Source of the DNA: Gammaproteobacteria bacterium | GTDB lineage: Bacteria > Pseudomonadota > Gammaproteobacteria > Burkholderiales > Thiobacillaceae | Length of the DNA: 64,000 nt | Assembly (NCBI GenBank): GCA_018820765.1 | Contig: JAHJNN010000015.1 | Coordinates: forward strand, 1 to 64,000 | Direction of reading: 5' to 3' | Shown: positions 39,424-51,300 of the stretch, piece by piece | How the letters are laid out: each line of letters starts with the position of its first letter | Position numbering within the stretch: the first letter of the stretch is position 1 | Made by a program: the position numbers and the translations under genes | Notes under the pieces: generated by a model | Seen by the model: only the letters and a program-made list of their open reading frames with translations | Told to the model about the DNA's origin: nothing | The model's database searches: none

Positions 39424-40032
39424 ATGAATCGGAAGCGTGGATTCTGGATCGCTTTGTGGGTGATTCTCGTCGTCGTTACGGGATTGCTCGCATTCGGCTA
39501 TGGCAGCATGGGCTACGGGCCGCGGCATGGCTGGGGACGAATGGGCGCCTGGGACGACGGCTATCGCGCAGACGGCGCCCAAGGCTGGTACGGCATGGGA
39601 CCCGGAATGATGGGGGGCGCGGTGCCGGGCCAGGGATGGGGCATGGGCAGATTCCACGGGATGATGGGCCAGTATGGCGCCGGGATGCCGGGGATGGGCG
39701 CAGGGATGATGGGCTTCGGCACGGCGCTCCCTGACCTGACACCCGACCAGGCGCAGAAGATCGGCCAGCTGCAACAAGAGGCACTGGCGCGCAACCGCGG
39801 CCTGGCACAGCAGCTTTGGGCTGCGCAGGACGCACTCAACCGTTTGCATATGAACGAGAAGCGGGACTGGGACGCGATTCGCGCCGCCTCGCAAAAATTA
39901 TTCGATCTTCAGCGCCAGCAACTCGACGCAGCGATCGACATGCAGCAAAAAATCGATGGCGTGCTGACGGATAGCCAGCGACGGGACATGGCGCGTTCCT
40001 GGCAGGGACATGGATGGATGGGCGCGCAATAA
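39424..40032 (+). CDS. Gly/Met-rich Spy/CpxP-like protein (paralogue of 38151-38894)
   Basis: LTPDQAQKIGQLQQEALARNRGLAQQLWAAQDALNRLHMNEKRDWDAIRAASQKLFDLQRQQLDAAID. Confidence 0.72.
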   Translation: MNRKRGFWIALWVILVVVTGLLAFGYGSMGYGPRHGWGRMGAWDDGYRADGAQGWYGMGPGMMGGAVPGQGWGMGRFHGMMGQYGAGMPGMGAGMMGFGTALPDLTPDQAQKIGQLQQEALARNRGLAQQLWAAQDALNRLHMNEKRDWDAIRAASQKLFDLQRQQLDAAIDMQQKIDGVLTDSQRRDMARSWQGHGWMGAQ

Positions 40033-41601
40033 GTGAATTTTTTGAAACAGATAGGCCGCAGAGGTTTTCTCGGCATGCTGGGCGGGACCGCCCTGATGGG
40101 TGCCGTGCCGGGCACGTTGCCGTCAGTGCAAGCTGCCTCGACGGCGACGGCCGCGTTCACGCCTGACCTGGAAATCGAGTTGCGCGCGGTGCATGAGAGC
40201 ATTCCGCTGTTGCCGGGTGCGCCGACCAGCGTCTGGCGCTACCGTGGCAAGGTGCTGAATGGCGATGCCTGGGCGGTCACGCATCATCCGGACAGTCCCT
40301 TGGGACCGGTGATCCGTGTCCATCGCGGCATGCGCGTGCGCATCCATTTCATCAACGAGTTGCCTCAGCCCAGCGTGGTGCACTGGCATGGCCTGATCGT
40401 GCCGGAAGCGGCGGATGGCCATCCGCGTTTCGCCGTCGGTCCGGGCGGGCGCTATGTGTACGAGTTCGAAGTGATCAACCGCGCCGGCACCTACTGGTTC
40501 CATCCGCATCCGCACGGCATGACCGGCCCCCAAGTGTATGCCGGCCTCACGGGACTCTTCATCGTGAGCGATGACGAAGAGCAGGCACTGGGCCTGCCGG
40601 CCGGCGAGCGCGATGTCAGTCTGGTGATCCAGGACCGCAGCTTCACCCGCGACAACCAGCTGCAGTACATCGGCAGCGGCCCGGGAATGATGGGCATGAT
40701 GTCGAGCATGACCGGTTTTCTGGGCGACCGCATCCACATGAACGGCCGCCCCGACTACATGCTCGCAGCCGAGCGCAGGCCTTATCGACTGCGCCTGGTG
40801 AACGGATCGAATTCCCGCATCTACAAACTGGCCTGGTACGACGGCACGCCGCTGACCGTGATCGGCACCGACGGCGGCCTGCTTGCCGCACCGGTGAGCC
40901 GGCCGTACGTGACGCTCGCACCGTCGGAGCGGATCGAACTGTGGGTCGATTTTTCGAGCCGAGCCGCAGGCGAGGAATTGAATCTGGTCAGCCTGCCCTT
41001 CGTCGCGTCAAGCGGCGGCGGAATGATGGGGCGAGGCATGATGGGCGGCGGCCCGGCCCAAGGTTCTGCATTCCCTGTGCTCAAAGTGCGCATGGGGCAG
41101 GGCGCTGCAGTTTCGGAAAAGCTGCCCGGGAAGCTGGCGAGCATTCCCGCCTTGCGCCCGGAGCAAGCCCACAATCTGAACAACCCCCGGCCCATACGCG
41201 TCACCGCAAGCGGCATGCGCTGGAGCCTGAACGGGCGCATGTTCGAGATGGAGGGCGTGGCGAACGATGAAGTGGTGCGCCTCGGGACGACCGAAGTGTG
41301 GGAATTCATCAACGAAGCCGGCATGGGCATGATGGGCAGCATGCCGCACCCCATGCATGTGCATGGGGTGCAGTTCCGCGTCATCGATCGACGGGCTCAT
41401 CCCAGTGCGATGGCCGCTTGGCGCAGCGTGAGCGAGGGCTATGTGGACGAGGGCTGGAAAGATACGGCGCTGGTCATGCCGGGCGAGCGGGTCCGGGTGC
41501 TGATCCGCTTCGACCATTACCCGGGACTGTTCCTCTACCACTGCCACACCCTGGAACACGAGGACATGGGAATGATGCGGAATTACCTGATCAAGGCCTG
41601 A
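40033..41601 (+). CDS. Tat-exported multicopper oxidase
   Basis: RRGFLGMLGG Tat-like motif; HWHGLIVP, YWFHPHPHG, HPMHVHGVQF, LFLYHCHTLEHEDMGMM copper sites; GTG start directly after the preceding stop. Confidence 0.92.
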   Translation: MNFLKQIGRRGFLGMLGGTALMGAVPGTLPSVQAASTATAAFTPDLEIELRAVHESIPLLPGAPTSVWRYRGKVLNGDAWAVTHHPDSPLGPVIRVHRGMRVRIHFINELPQPSVVHWHGLIVPEAADGHPRFAVGPGGRYVYEFEVINRAGTYWFHPHPHGMTGPQVYAGLTGLFIVSDDEEQALGLPAGERDVSLVIQDRSFTRDNQLQYIGSGPGMMGMMSSMTGFLGDRIHMNGRPDYMLAAERRPYRLRLVNGSNSRIYKLAWYDGTPLTVIGTDGGLLAAPVSRPYVTLAPSERIELWVDFSSRAAGEELNLVSLPFVASSGGGMMGRGMMGGGPAQGSAFPVLKVRMGQGAAVSEKLPGKLASIPALRPEQAHNLNNPRPIRVTASGMRWSLNGRMFEMEGVANDEVVRLGTTEVWEFINEAGMGMMGSMPHPMHVHGVQFRVIDRRAHPSAMAAWRSVSEGYVDEGWKDTALVMPGERVRVLIRFDHYPGLFLYHCHTLEHEDMGMMRNYLIKA

Positions 41602-41677
41602 TCAGGAGAGCGACCGATGCAGGGCATCGCGCCCTGATGTGATCGCTGATCGGGTTGGCAGATGACGGGAGAAGCGA

Positions 41678-43753
41678 ATGGACGAGCACGCTGAACACGC
41701 ACACGCCAAGGGCGCCATGCCTGCCGGTCATGACAAGCACACTACCGCGCAGGCGGGGCAGGACAAGCACGGCGCCCACGACCATCACGCCCACATGGTG
41801 GCGGATTTCAGGCAACGCTTCTGGATTTCGCTGGCGCTGACGGTTCCCATTCTGGCCTTGTCCCCCGGTCTGTGGGACATACTCGGCCTGGCGGCGCCGG
41901 TGACGTTTCGCGGCGACGCCTATGTGCTGTTCGGCTTCTCCAGCATCGTGTTCTTCTATGGTGGCTGGCCGTTCCTGAAGGGCTTCGGCGAAGAACTCCG
42001 GCAACGGCAGCCGGGCATGATGACGCTGATCGCGGTGGCCATCAGCGCGGCCTACTTCTATTCCAGCGCGGTCACCTTCGGCCTGGCCGGCATGGGTTTC
42101 TACTGGGAACTCGCGACCCTGATCGACATCATGCTGCTCGGCCACTGGATCGAGATGAAGTCGGTGCTCGGCGCCTCCGGCGCGCTCGAAGCGCTGGTGC
42201 GGCTGTTGCCTTCCGAAGCGCACCGCCTGCAGCCGGACGGCAACACGGAGGACATACCCGTCAGCGACGTCGCACCCGGCGACCGCATACTGGTGAAGCC
42301 GGGCGAACGCGTGCCCACCGACGGCATCATCGTTTCCGGCCAGACCAGCCTGGATGAATCCATGCTCACCGGGGAATCGAAGCCGGTGGAAAAAGGCGAG
42401 GGCGCCGAGGCCATCGGCGGGTCGGTCAACGGCGAAGGCGCGATTACCCTCGAAGTCAAAAAGACCGGCGGGCAGACCTATCTGGCGCAGGTCATGGAAA
42501 TGGTGCGCCAGGCCCAGGCGTCGCGCTCGCGCACCCAGGACCTGGCCAACCGGGCGGCGGTGTGGCTGACCGCCATTGCGCTCGGCGGCGGCTTCGCCAC
42601 GCTGTTCGTGTGGCTGACGCTGGGTCGCGATTTCGCCTTCGCCATGGAGCGCGCCGTCACCGTGATGGTGATTGCCTGTCCCCATGCACTCGGCCTCGCC
42701 GTGCCGCTGGTCGTTGCGGTGAGTACCAGCATGTCCGCCTCGCATGGCCTGCTCATCCGCGACCGCGCGGCATTCGAGCGGGCCCGCAACCTGGGGGCCG
42801 TGGTGTTCGACAAAACCGGCACCCTGACCGAAGGCCGCTTCGGCGTGAGCGACATCGTGCCGCTGGGCGAGTTGGACGAGGCGGCCTGCCTGCGCCTGGC
42901 CGCTGCGCTGGAGAGCCAGTCGGAACATCCCATCGCCGCCGGTATCGTGCGCTCGGCAAAGGAACGCCAGCTGGAATGGCCGCAAGCAAGCGATTTCAAG
43001 AACCTGACCGGACGCGGCGCACAGGCCGTGGTCGAAGGCCGGGAAATCAAGATGGTGAGCCCGGGCTATCTGCGGGAACAGGGCATCCAGGTCCAGCACC
43101 CCAAGCTGGAAGCGCTCGCCGCCGAGGGCAAGACCACCATCTTCCTGCTGGTGGACGGCAGCGCTGCCGCCGTGTTCGGACTGGCCGACGTGGTGCGCCC
43201 GGAATCGAAAGCGGCCATCGCGCGGCTCAAGGCCATGGGCATCCAATGCATGATGCTCACCGGCGACTCGCAAGCGGTGGCGCAAACGGTTTCAAGGCAA
43301 CTGGATCTGGACGACTACTTCGCCGAAGTGCTGCCGGAGCAAAAGGCGGAGAAGATCCGCGAAGTGAAGCGCCGCGGCCTCACCGTGGCGATGGTCGGAG
43401 ACGGCGTGAACGATGCGCCGGCACTGGTGGAGTCCGATCTGGGCGTGGCCATCGGCGCCGGGACCGACGTCGCGATCGAAGCGGCCGACATCGTGCTGGT
43501 GAGCAACAACCCGGAAGACGTGGCAGCGATTCTGGGGCTGTCGCGCAAGACCTACGGCAAGATGGTCCAGAACCTGATCTGGGCCACCGGCTACAACGCC
43601 TTTGCGATTCCGCTCGCGGCCGGCGTGGCCGCCTATTGGGGCCTGCTTCTGACCCCCGCAGTGGGAGCCGTGTTGATGTCGGCGAGCACCGTGATCGTGG
43701 CGATCAATGCCAAGCTGCTGGGGAGGGGCGGGATCGAGGTCACCGAGCGGTAA
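41678..43753 (+). CDS. copB: Copper-translocating P-type ATPase (CopB / CPH type) with His-rich N-terminus
   Basis: VIACPHALGLAVPL, FDKTGTLTEG, GDGVNDAPAL; N-terminal HAEHAHAKG...DKHGAHDHHAH. Confidence 0.93.
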   Translation: MDEHAEHAHAKGAMPAGHDKHTTAQAGQDKHGAHDHHAHMVADFRQRFWISLALTVPILALSPGLWDILGLAAPVTFRGDAYVLFGFSSIVFFYGGWPFLKGFGEELRQRQPGMMTLIAVAISAAYFYSSAVTFGLAGMGFYWELATLIDIMLLGHWIEMKSVLGASGALEALVRLLPSEAHRLQPDGNTEDIPVSDVAPGDRILVKPGERVPTDGIIVSGQTSLDESMLTGESKPVEKGEGAEAIGGSVNGEGAITLEVKKTGGQTYLAQVMEMVRQAQASRSRTQDLANRAAVWLTAIALGGGFATLFVWLTLGRDFAFAMERAVTVMVIACPHALGLAVPLVVAVSTSMSASHGLLIRDRAAFERARNLGAVVFDKTGTLTEGRFGVSDIVPLGELDEAACLRLAAALESQSEHPIAAGIVRSAKERQLEWPQASDFKNLTGRGAQAVVEGREIKMVSPGYLREQGIQVQHPKLEALAAEGKTTIFLLVDGSAAAVFGLADVVRPESKAAIARLKAMGIQCMMLTGDSQAVAQTVSRQLDLDDYFAEVLPEQKAEKIREVKRRGLTVAMVGDGVNDAPALVESDLGVAIGAGTDVAIEAADIVLVSNNPEDVAAILGLSRKTYGKMVQNLIWATGYNAFAIPLAAGVAAYWGLLLTPAVGAVLMSASTVIVAINAKLLGRGGIEVTER

Positions 43754-44011
43754 CGCTGATCCGCATCGGTGTGGTGCAGTGTGGGGCTTTGGTCATCCGC
43801 TATTGTCCGTAACGAACACCGGATATTCTTCATGATCACCTCGGCCGTCTCTTCCTGGTCGAGTGCATGCATGGGGCAACGCAACCGCGCTCACTTTAAA
43901 AATTGGCGCAAGAGGTTATGCTACTGCCTCACAAGGAGTACAACCGAATCCTTCCATGAAGAAAATAACTTTGTGAAGGCAATTCGTTAAACACCAATAA
44001 AGGGGGGCACC

Positions 44012-45082
44012 ATGGACTTTATCGATCAAATCCGATCGCTGGCATCGCGTATCGCCAATACGAAAGACGTGATCCAAACCGAAGAGGCAACCAAGAATGC
44101 AATGGTCATGCCGTTTATCCAGTTACTCGGATACAACGTGTTTGACCCGCTGGAGGTTACCCCCGAACTGGTCGCGGATGTCGGGATCAAGAAGGGAGAG
44201 AAGGTCGATTACGCAATTCTCAGAGAGGGAAAGCCGATCATCCTTTTCGAGTGCAAGAAGTCCGGCGGCGACCTCAGCATCAACCATGCCTCCCAACTCT
44301 TTCGGTATTTTCATGTCACTGAAGCGCGTTTCGGTGTTCTGACCAATGGGCTGGTGTATCGCTTCTTCACAGACCTTGAACAACCGAACAAGATGGACGA
44401 GAAGCCGTTCCTTGAGTTCAACGTCCTGGACTTCAAGGAACAGGATGTAGAGGAGTTGAAGAAATTTGCAAAGGTGACTTTTGACGTCGATGAAATCCTG
44501 GCGACTGCGAACGAACTCAAGTACACCCGTGCAATCCAGAACCTGCTGGCTGACTGGATGGAGAACCCATCTGAAGATTTTGTCCGCTGTGTTACCTCCG
44601 ACCTGCTGAACGGAAGACGATTTACGCCAGCAGTAAAAGAGCAGTTCACGCAAATCACGAAACGTGCCTTCAAGCAGTTGATTGGATCACGCATCAATGA
44701 AAGGCTTCGTGTCGCAATGACACCCGATGTCCCAGCGGCCAAGGAAACTATCCAAGAACCCACAGTGGCCGAGGCCGAATCAGAGGCAGCGTCTGTTGAG
44801 ACCACCCTTCATGAAATAGAAGGATTTCATATCGTCCGCGCAATCCTTCGCGATCTGGTGCCGACTCGCCGTATCTTTATGCGTGACGCCCAGTCTTATT
44901 GCGCGGTCTTGTTTGATGACAACAATCGGAAGCCTATCTGCCGCCTCCGTTTCAACAATCCGGAGCGTCTCGTTCTTGGATTGATGAACGGTAAAGATGA
45001 AGAGAAGGTCGTCATTGCTGACCTAGACGAACTTTACAGCTATGCGGATCGCATCAAGAGTGCTGCGGCTGCCTATTTGTAA
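44012..45082 (+). CDS. HsdR N-terminal-like (PD-D/ExK) protein, stand-alone
   Basis: VDYAILREGKPIILFECKKSGGDLSINHASQLFRYF nuclease-like motif; no helicase in the same ORF. Confidence 0.75.
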   Translation: MDFIDQIRSLASRIANTKDVIQTEEATKNAMVMPFIQLLGYNVFDPLEVTPELVADVGIKKGEKVDYAILREGKPIILFECKKSGGDLSINHASQLFRYFHVTEARFGVLTNGLVYRFFTDLEQPNKMDEKPFLEFNVLDFKEQDVEELKKFAKVTFDVDEILATANELKYTRAIQNLLADWMENPSEDFVRCVTSDLLNGRRFTPAVKEQFTQITKRAFKQLIGSRINERLRVAMTPDVPAAKETIQEPTVAEAESEAASVETTLHEIEGFHIVRAILRDLVPTRRIFMRDAQSYCAVLFDDNNRKPICRLRFNNPERLVLGLMNGKDEEKVVIADLDELYSYADRIKSAAAAYL

Positions 45083-45330
45083 TACCGAACACAGCCATGG
45101 CAGGCAGGTCATCGCTCTTTGCAGTCGTCGGGAATCTGCGTTTCCTGTTGTGGCTAGCCATCGGACTGGTTTGGTCGGCAAGTTATCGTCTTGAATGACG
45201 ACTGGCTCATGCGGCTCATGCCATTAGATATCGGATCAGAAATCGGCTTCTGAGCGGTAGACCAGGCGTGACACTTTGCGTTCGTGGATGCTATTGCAAA
45301 AATGGGTGCCGACATTTTCCAGAATGAGCC

Positions 45331-48300
45331 ATGGTTACCATGCCTAATTCTGGTTCAAACAGGGATACGAAAATGAACGACACCGAGCCGCTTGAGGAAT
45401 CAGAATCTAAGAAGCCACTTCTGACCATAACCGCCGCATTGGGCGCGAAGCTCAATCTGGCTGATTTTCAGAATGCTGTCCCGATACTGCGGGAGTTGAG
45501 CGTCATCAACGATACGTCCGAGAGCTTGGCTGAACTCGATCTCCGTATTGAATCAACCCCCGCCTTCCTGAAAACCAGGCACTGGCATATCGATTCCGTC
45601 AATGCCGGCCAAAGCTGCCATATCCCCGATCTCGATGTACAGCTCGATGGCAGTTTGCTGTCACGGCTGACGGAGGCTGAAATCGCAACGGTTTCCCTGG
45701 TGTTGCGGCAGCGTGGCGAAGCCGGCGATGAGCTGGCCCGGCACGAACAAACCGTGGAGCTCCTGCCGCGTAATCAATGGGGTGGCTTATCTCACCTTCC
45801 TGACATGGTCGCCGCTTTCGTGCAGCCCAATGAGCCCGCTGTCGAACGGGTACTAAAGCAGACGGCCGAGGTTCTACGCAAGCATGGCAAGAACCCGGCA
45901 CTGGATGGCTACAGGGGTGGTTCGAAGCGTGCCTGGGAATTGACTTCCGGACTCTGGAGCGCGGTGGTGGCGATGGGCCTGGACTATGCGCTGCCGCCGG
46001 CCAGCTTCGAGCATGCCGGACAAAAGGTGCGCGGGCCGGGGCAAATTGCCGAGTCTGGCCTGGCGACCTGCCTCGATCTTGCGCTGCTCTTTTGCTCGGC
46101 GATCGAACAGGCAGGGTTGAATCCGCTGCTGGTCTTCACCAAGGGTCATGCGTTTGCTGGCGTGTGGCTCAAGAACGAAGAATTCTCCACCTCGGTGGTG
46201 GACGACATCACCGCCTTGCGCAAGCGGATCAAACTCAAGGAACTGGTGCTCTTCGAAACCACCGTGGCCACGCACCGGCCGGTGCCAAGTTTCTCCTACG
46301 CAATACAACTCGGCGCACAGCAGATTGCCGAGGAGAACGAAGAGGCTTTCGAGCTGGCCGTGGACATACGCCGGGCACGCTTGCAGCGGATCAAGCCGCT
46401 TGCCAGCGCGGAAGCGCCTTCGACGTCTCAAACTGCAGAGCCCACTCCAGTAATCGAGCCGGTATTCGACGAAGCGCCCGATCTACCCGAGGACGATGTC
46501 GTAGCCGAGCAGGATCCCGCTACGTTGAATCCAAAAGACCGGCTGGCACGTTGGCAACGAAAATTGCTGGACCTCTCTCTGCGCAACAATCTCTTGAGCT
46601 TTCGCGGAGGGAAGAAGGCGATCAAGCTGGAGGCGCCAGACCCGGGCGCTCTGGAAGACATGCTGTCCGAGGGGCAGACGGTGCGCCTGCTCGCCCGACC
46701 CGAGTTGATGGACGGTGCCGACCCCCGGAATCAGGCGATTCATGAAAATCGCGAGCGCGAGAACGTGCGGAGGGAACATGCGCGCGAGGCTTTGCAGCGT
46801 CGTGAAGTGTTCGTGGATTTGCCACAAGACGAGCTGGATGCACGGTTCGTGGAACTGTATCGCGCAGCCCGCGCCACCTTGCAGGAAGGCGGTGCGAATA
46901 CTCTGTTTCTGGCCCTCGGCTTTCTTACCTGGACGCGCGATGACAAGTCCGGGAAACGGTATCGTGCACCGCTGATTCTGGTTCCGGTGAACCTGACCCG
47001 CCAGAGCGTGCGTTCTGGCTTCACCCTGACCCTCCATGACGACGAACCCCGCTTCAATCCCACGCTGATCGAGATGCTGCGCCAGGATTTCAAGCTGAAT
47101 CTGGGCGTGGCCGATGGAGAGCTTCCCAAGGACGATGCCGGGCTGGACGTAGCCGGCATCTGGAAGCGGGTCTCCCACGCCATCAAGGACATCGAGGGCT
47201 GGGAGGTCACGGAAGATGTTGTACTGGCCATGTTCTCCTTCGCCAAATACCTGATGTGGAAGGACTTGACCGAGCGCACCGAGCAATTGCGCGAAAACCC
47301 GGTGGTTCGTCACCTGATTGACACGCCGCGCGAAAGTTATCCTTCCGAACTTGCATTTCCGAATCTGAGGCGGCTCGATAGTGAACTGCCGCCCGAGCGG
47401 ACCTTCTGCCCCCTGCCTGCGGACTCATCCCAACTCTCGGCGGTCATGGCCGCTGCGCGCGGCAAGGATTTCGTCCTTGTCGGGCCGCCCGGCACGGGCA
47501 AGAGCCAGACAATTTCCAACCTCATCGCCCAATGCCTTGCCGAAGACAAACGGGTGTTGTTCGTTTCGGAAAAGATCGCGGCGCTGGATGTCGTTTACCG
47601 CCGGCTTCGCGAAGTCGGCCTGGGCGAATTCTGTCTTGAGCTTCACTCCAGCAAAGCCCGCAAACTTGATGTGCTGGCGCAACTGGAAAAAGCTTGGGAG
47701 GCGAGCGGGGCGGTCGATCCGGAGGCTTGGCGCATGGAGGCGAAGCGTTTACGAATTCTGCGTGACCAACTCAACGGCTACGTCGAACGCCTACACCAAC
47801 GTCATAGCAACGGCATGACCATCTTCGAAGCCATCGGGCGTGTCGTCGATGGCGAGGATATGCCGGCCTTGGGGCTGTCCTGGAGCGGGCCGAATATCCA
47901 TGATGCCGCCGCCATGGAAGCGCTGCGCGAAGTAGTCGACCGGCTGGAGGTCAACGCCCAGGCCGTGGGGCGGGATGCGCTACAGACGCATCCGCTCGCC
48001 GCCGTTGGCCACGACGACTGGTCCCCAAGCTGGCAGCAGGCCCTGATCGACGCCGCGAGAAAAGCGATTCCTGCCGTACAAGTCGTGGCGCAGGCCAGCG
48101 ATCGCTTCTCGGAGGCTGTCGGATTGCCGGGGCTGGCGCTCAACCGGCGCACTCGCGGTGCGTTGGCTGTTCTGGCTAAAACCTTACCCCAGACCGCCGG
48201 GCGGGATTGGCGATTCGTACTGCGGCCCGACGCAAAAACCCTGGCTGACCGATTGCAAGAAGCGCTGGCCCTATTGGCCGAGCATCAGGGGCATAGCGCG

Positions 48301-51300
48301 GAGCTTTCGCCACCCTGGCCGGATTCGGCGCTTGCAGCTTGCAAGCGTGGTCTGCAGTGGCTGGCAAGCCGTCAGGAAACGTTTGGCCAACTGGGGCAAC
48401 CCTGGCCCATGGCGATGGTGCAGGAACTCGAAAAGGGTTTGGCGCTTCTGGAAGGCATCGACCGGGTGACGAAACAGCTTTCCGTGCGCTACAGCGAGCA
48501 GGTCGAACAACTGAACGTGAACCAGCTCCAGCGTGACTGGGCCAAGGCTGAGAAGGCCATCTGGCCGCTCTCCTGGTTGGCGAAACACAAGATCCGCAAG
48601 GAACTCGACGCCGTGGTGACCGGGGAAGGCGAGCCGGATGTCGCCGGGGATCTGCGCGCCTGGGTCGAAATCCGCGCCTTGCGTGTGCAAGTTGCGGCGC
48701 TGGAGCCGGGCGCTGATACGGAGGGCATCTGGGCCGGCCTGAAGACCAAACCTGATCTGGTTCGTTGTGCCCTGCGTTTCCAGTCGGCGCTCGGCGCTGC
48801 GAAAAACGAACAGCCGTGGGAAGACAGCGGCTTCGAACCGATTGCCGACAGGCGTTGCGGCGAGCGCCTCGCCACGGAATTGGCGAGACTCCGGACGCTG
48901 CGCGCGCTGGGCAGCCAACTGGCGGAGTTGGAATACCTCGGCGCAGCTACCGAATCGCTATGGGCTGGCCGGGCGACGCGATCCGAGGCACTGGCTGCGG
49001 CATTGCGTTTCCAGGAGACCATGCAAACCCTGCGAGAGTCCGGCGCGCTGACCGGCGAACACGACACCGTGGCGGCGGGGGATTGCGGCCACACTCTGGC
49101 TGCGGATTACCAGCGCTTGCGTCAGCGCACCATGGTCGAGCAACGGCTCGTTGCCTACGCCGACCTGCCGGACATCACGGCGGGACTGTGGAATGGCTTG
49201 AAGACTCGTGCCACGGAAGTGGACAAGGCATTGAAGTTTCAGTCCGCCATGGCCGCCGCCGTTTCGAACCTCGCCAGCACACCGGAAGAAATCGGGACCA
49301 TCAAGGTTGCGCTGGATCGGCTCATCGGTGCTGGCAACTCGCTACTGGAACCCAGCGGCCCCATTGCGGCGGCCGGCGACACCTATCTACAGGCCTGGGG
49401 CGCCCTGCAACCGGCCATCGACCGCCTGGCCTCGGCGGGCGGGTTTTCCGAGGTGGCCAAGACTGAGTTCGGCGAGCAGACCCTCGACGATCTCATGCAG
49501 CGCTGCGAGGCGATCATCCGTGCCGAAAGCCGGCTGCACGCTTGGTGTGCCTGGCGCAAGGTCAGCGGCCAGGCCATGGTGCTGGGTTTGGGTGCATTGG
49601 TTTCCGGCATCGAGAACGGAACGGTAGTCGAAGGCAAAGTGCGCCGCGCGTTTGAAACCGATTACAGCCGCTGGTGGCTTAATGCCGTGGTGGATGTGGA
49701 ACCCGTCATCCGTACCTTCGTATCGGCCGAGCACGAAAAGCGCATCGCTGACTTCCGGGCGCTGGACGAGCGCTTCACCGCGCTGACCCGCGATTGGATC
49801 CGGGCGCGACTCTGTGCCGACATGCCGAGTCAGGACGATGTCACCCGCAACTCCGAGTGGGGCATCCTGCGCCACGAGATGAATAAAAAGAAGCGCCACA
49901 TGCCGTTGCGCGAACTGATGACCAATATTCCAGGTGCGTTGTCCAAGCTGACGCCCTGCCTACTCATGAGTCCCTTGTCGATCGCACAGTATCTGGCCGC
50001 CGACAGCACGAGTTTCGATGTGGTGGTCTTCGACGAAGCTTCCCAGATACCGGTTTGGGACGCCGTCGGCGCCATCGCGCGCGGCAAACAGGTCGTCATG
50101 GTGGGCGACCCCAAGCAACTGCCTCCCACCAATTTCTTCGACCGGGCCGAATCCGACCTGGACGACGAAGATGTCGAAAGCGACCTGGAAAGTATTCTCG
50201 ACGAATGCCTGGGCGCCAGCCTGCCCACCATGAATCTGACCTGGCACTACCGCAGCCGCAACGAAAGCCTGATCGCCTTTTCCAACCATCGTTATTACGG
50301 CGGCTCGCTGGTGACTTTCCCATCCCCCGTCACCGAAGACCGGGCAGTCAGCTTCCACCCCGTTAATGGCGTCTACGAAAAAGGCGGCGCGCGCATCAAC
50401 AAAGCCGAAGCCCGCGCACTGGTCGCCGACCTGGTCGGTCGCCTCAAGTCGCCGGGCTTTCGCGAGTCGAAACTGACCATCGGCGTGGTCACCTTCAACA
50501 CCGAACAACAGGGGCTCATCGAAGACTTACTGGACGAAGAACGGCGCAAGGATCCGGCCATCGAACCCTGGTTCTCAGATATCGAACTGGAGCCCGTGTT
50601 CGTAAAGAACCTGGAAAGCGTTCAGGGCGACGAGCGCGACATCATGTACTTCTCCATCACCTACGGCCCTGATTTGCACGGCGCGGTATCGATGAATTTC
50701 GGCCCCATGAACCGCACCGGCGGAGAACGCCGCCTGAACGTCGCGATCACCCGTGCCCGCCACGAACTGCGCGTATTCTCCAGCCTCAAGGCCGAGCAAA
50801 TGGACCTTGCGCGCACCCAGGCCATGGGCGTGCGCGATCTCAAACTCTTCCTCGAATTCGCCGAACGCGGCACGCGCGCCCTGGCCGAAGCCCATTCAGG
50901 CAGCCGGGGTGGTTTCGACAGTCCGTTCGAAGAGGCGGTTGCCGCAGCCCTCGCCAGGAAGGGTTGGCAACTGCACACCCAGATCGGCGCGTCCGCCTTC
51001 CGCATCGACTTGGCCGTCGTCCACCCGGACGCCCAGGGCGTGTATCTGTGCGGCATCGAATGCGACGGCGCCACCTACCACCGCTCGGCCACGGCTCGCG
51101 ACCGCGACAAACTTCGGGAACAGGTATTGCGCGGTCTGGGCTGGGACATCCTGCGGGTCTGGTCGACAGACTGGTGGATCGATGCCGCCGGCACCCTGGA
51201 AAAACTCGACGCTAAGCTGCGGGTCTTGCTGGAAACGAGCCGGGTGAAACGTGCCGAAGCAGCCGAGAAGGAAACCGCCCGTCTGGCGGCAGAAGAAGCC

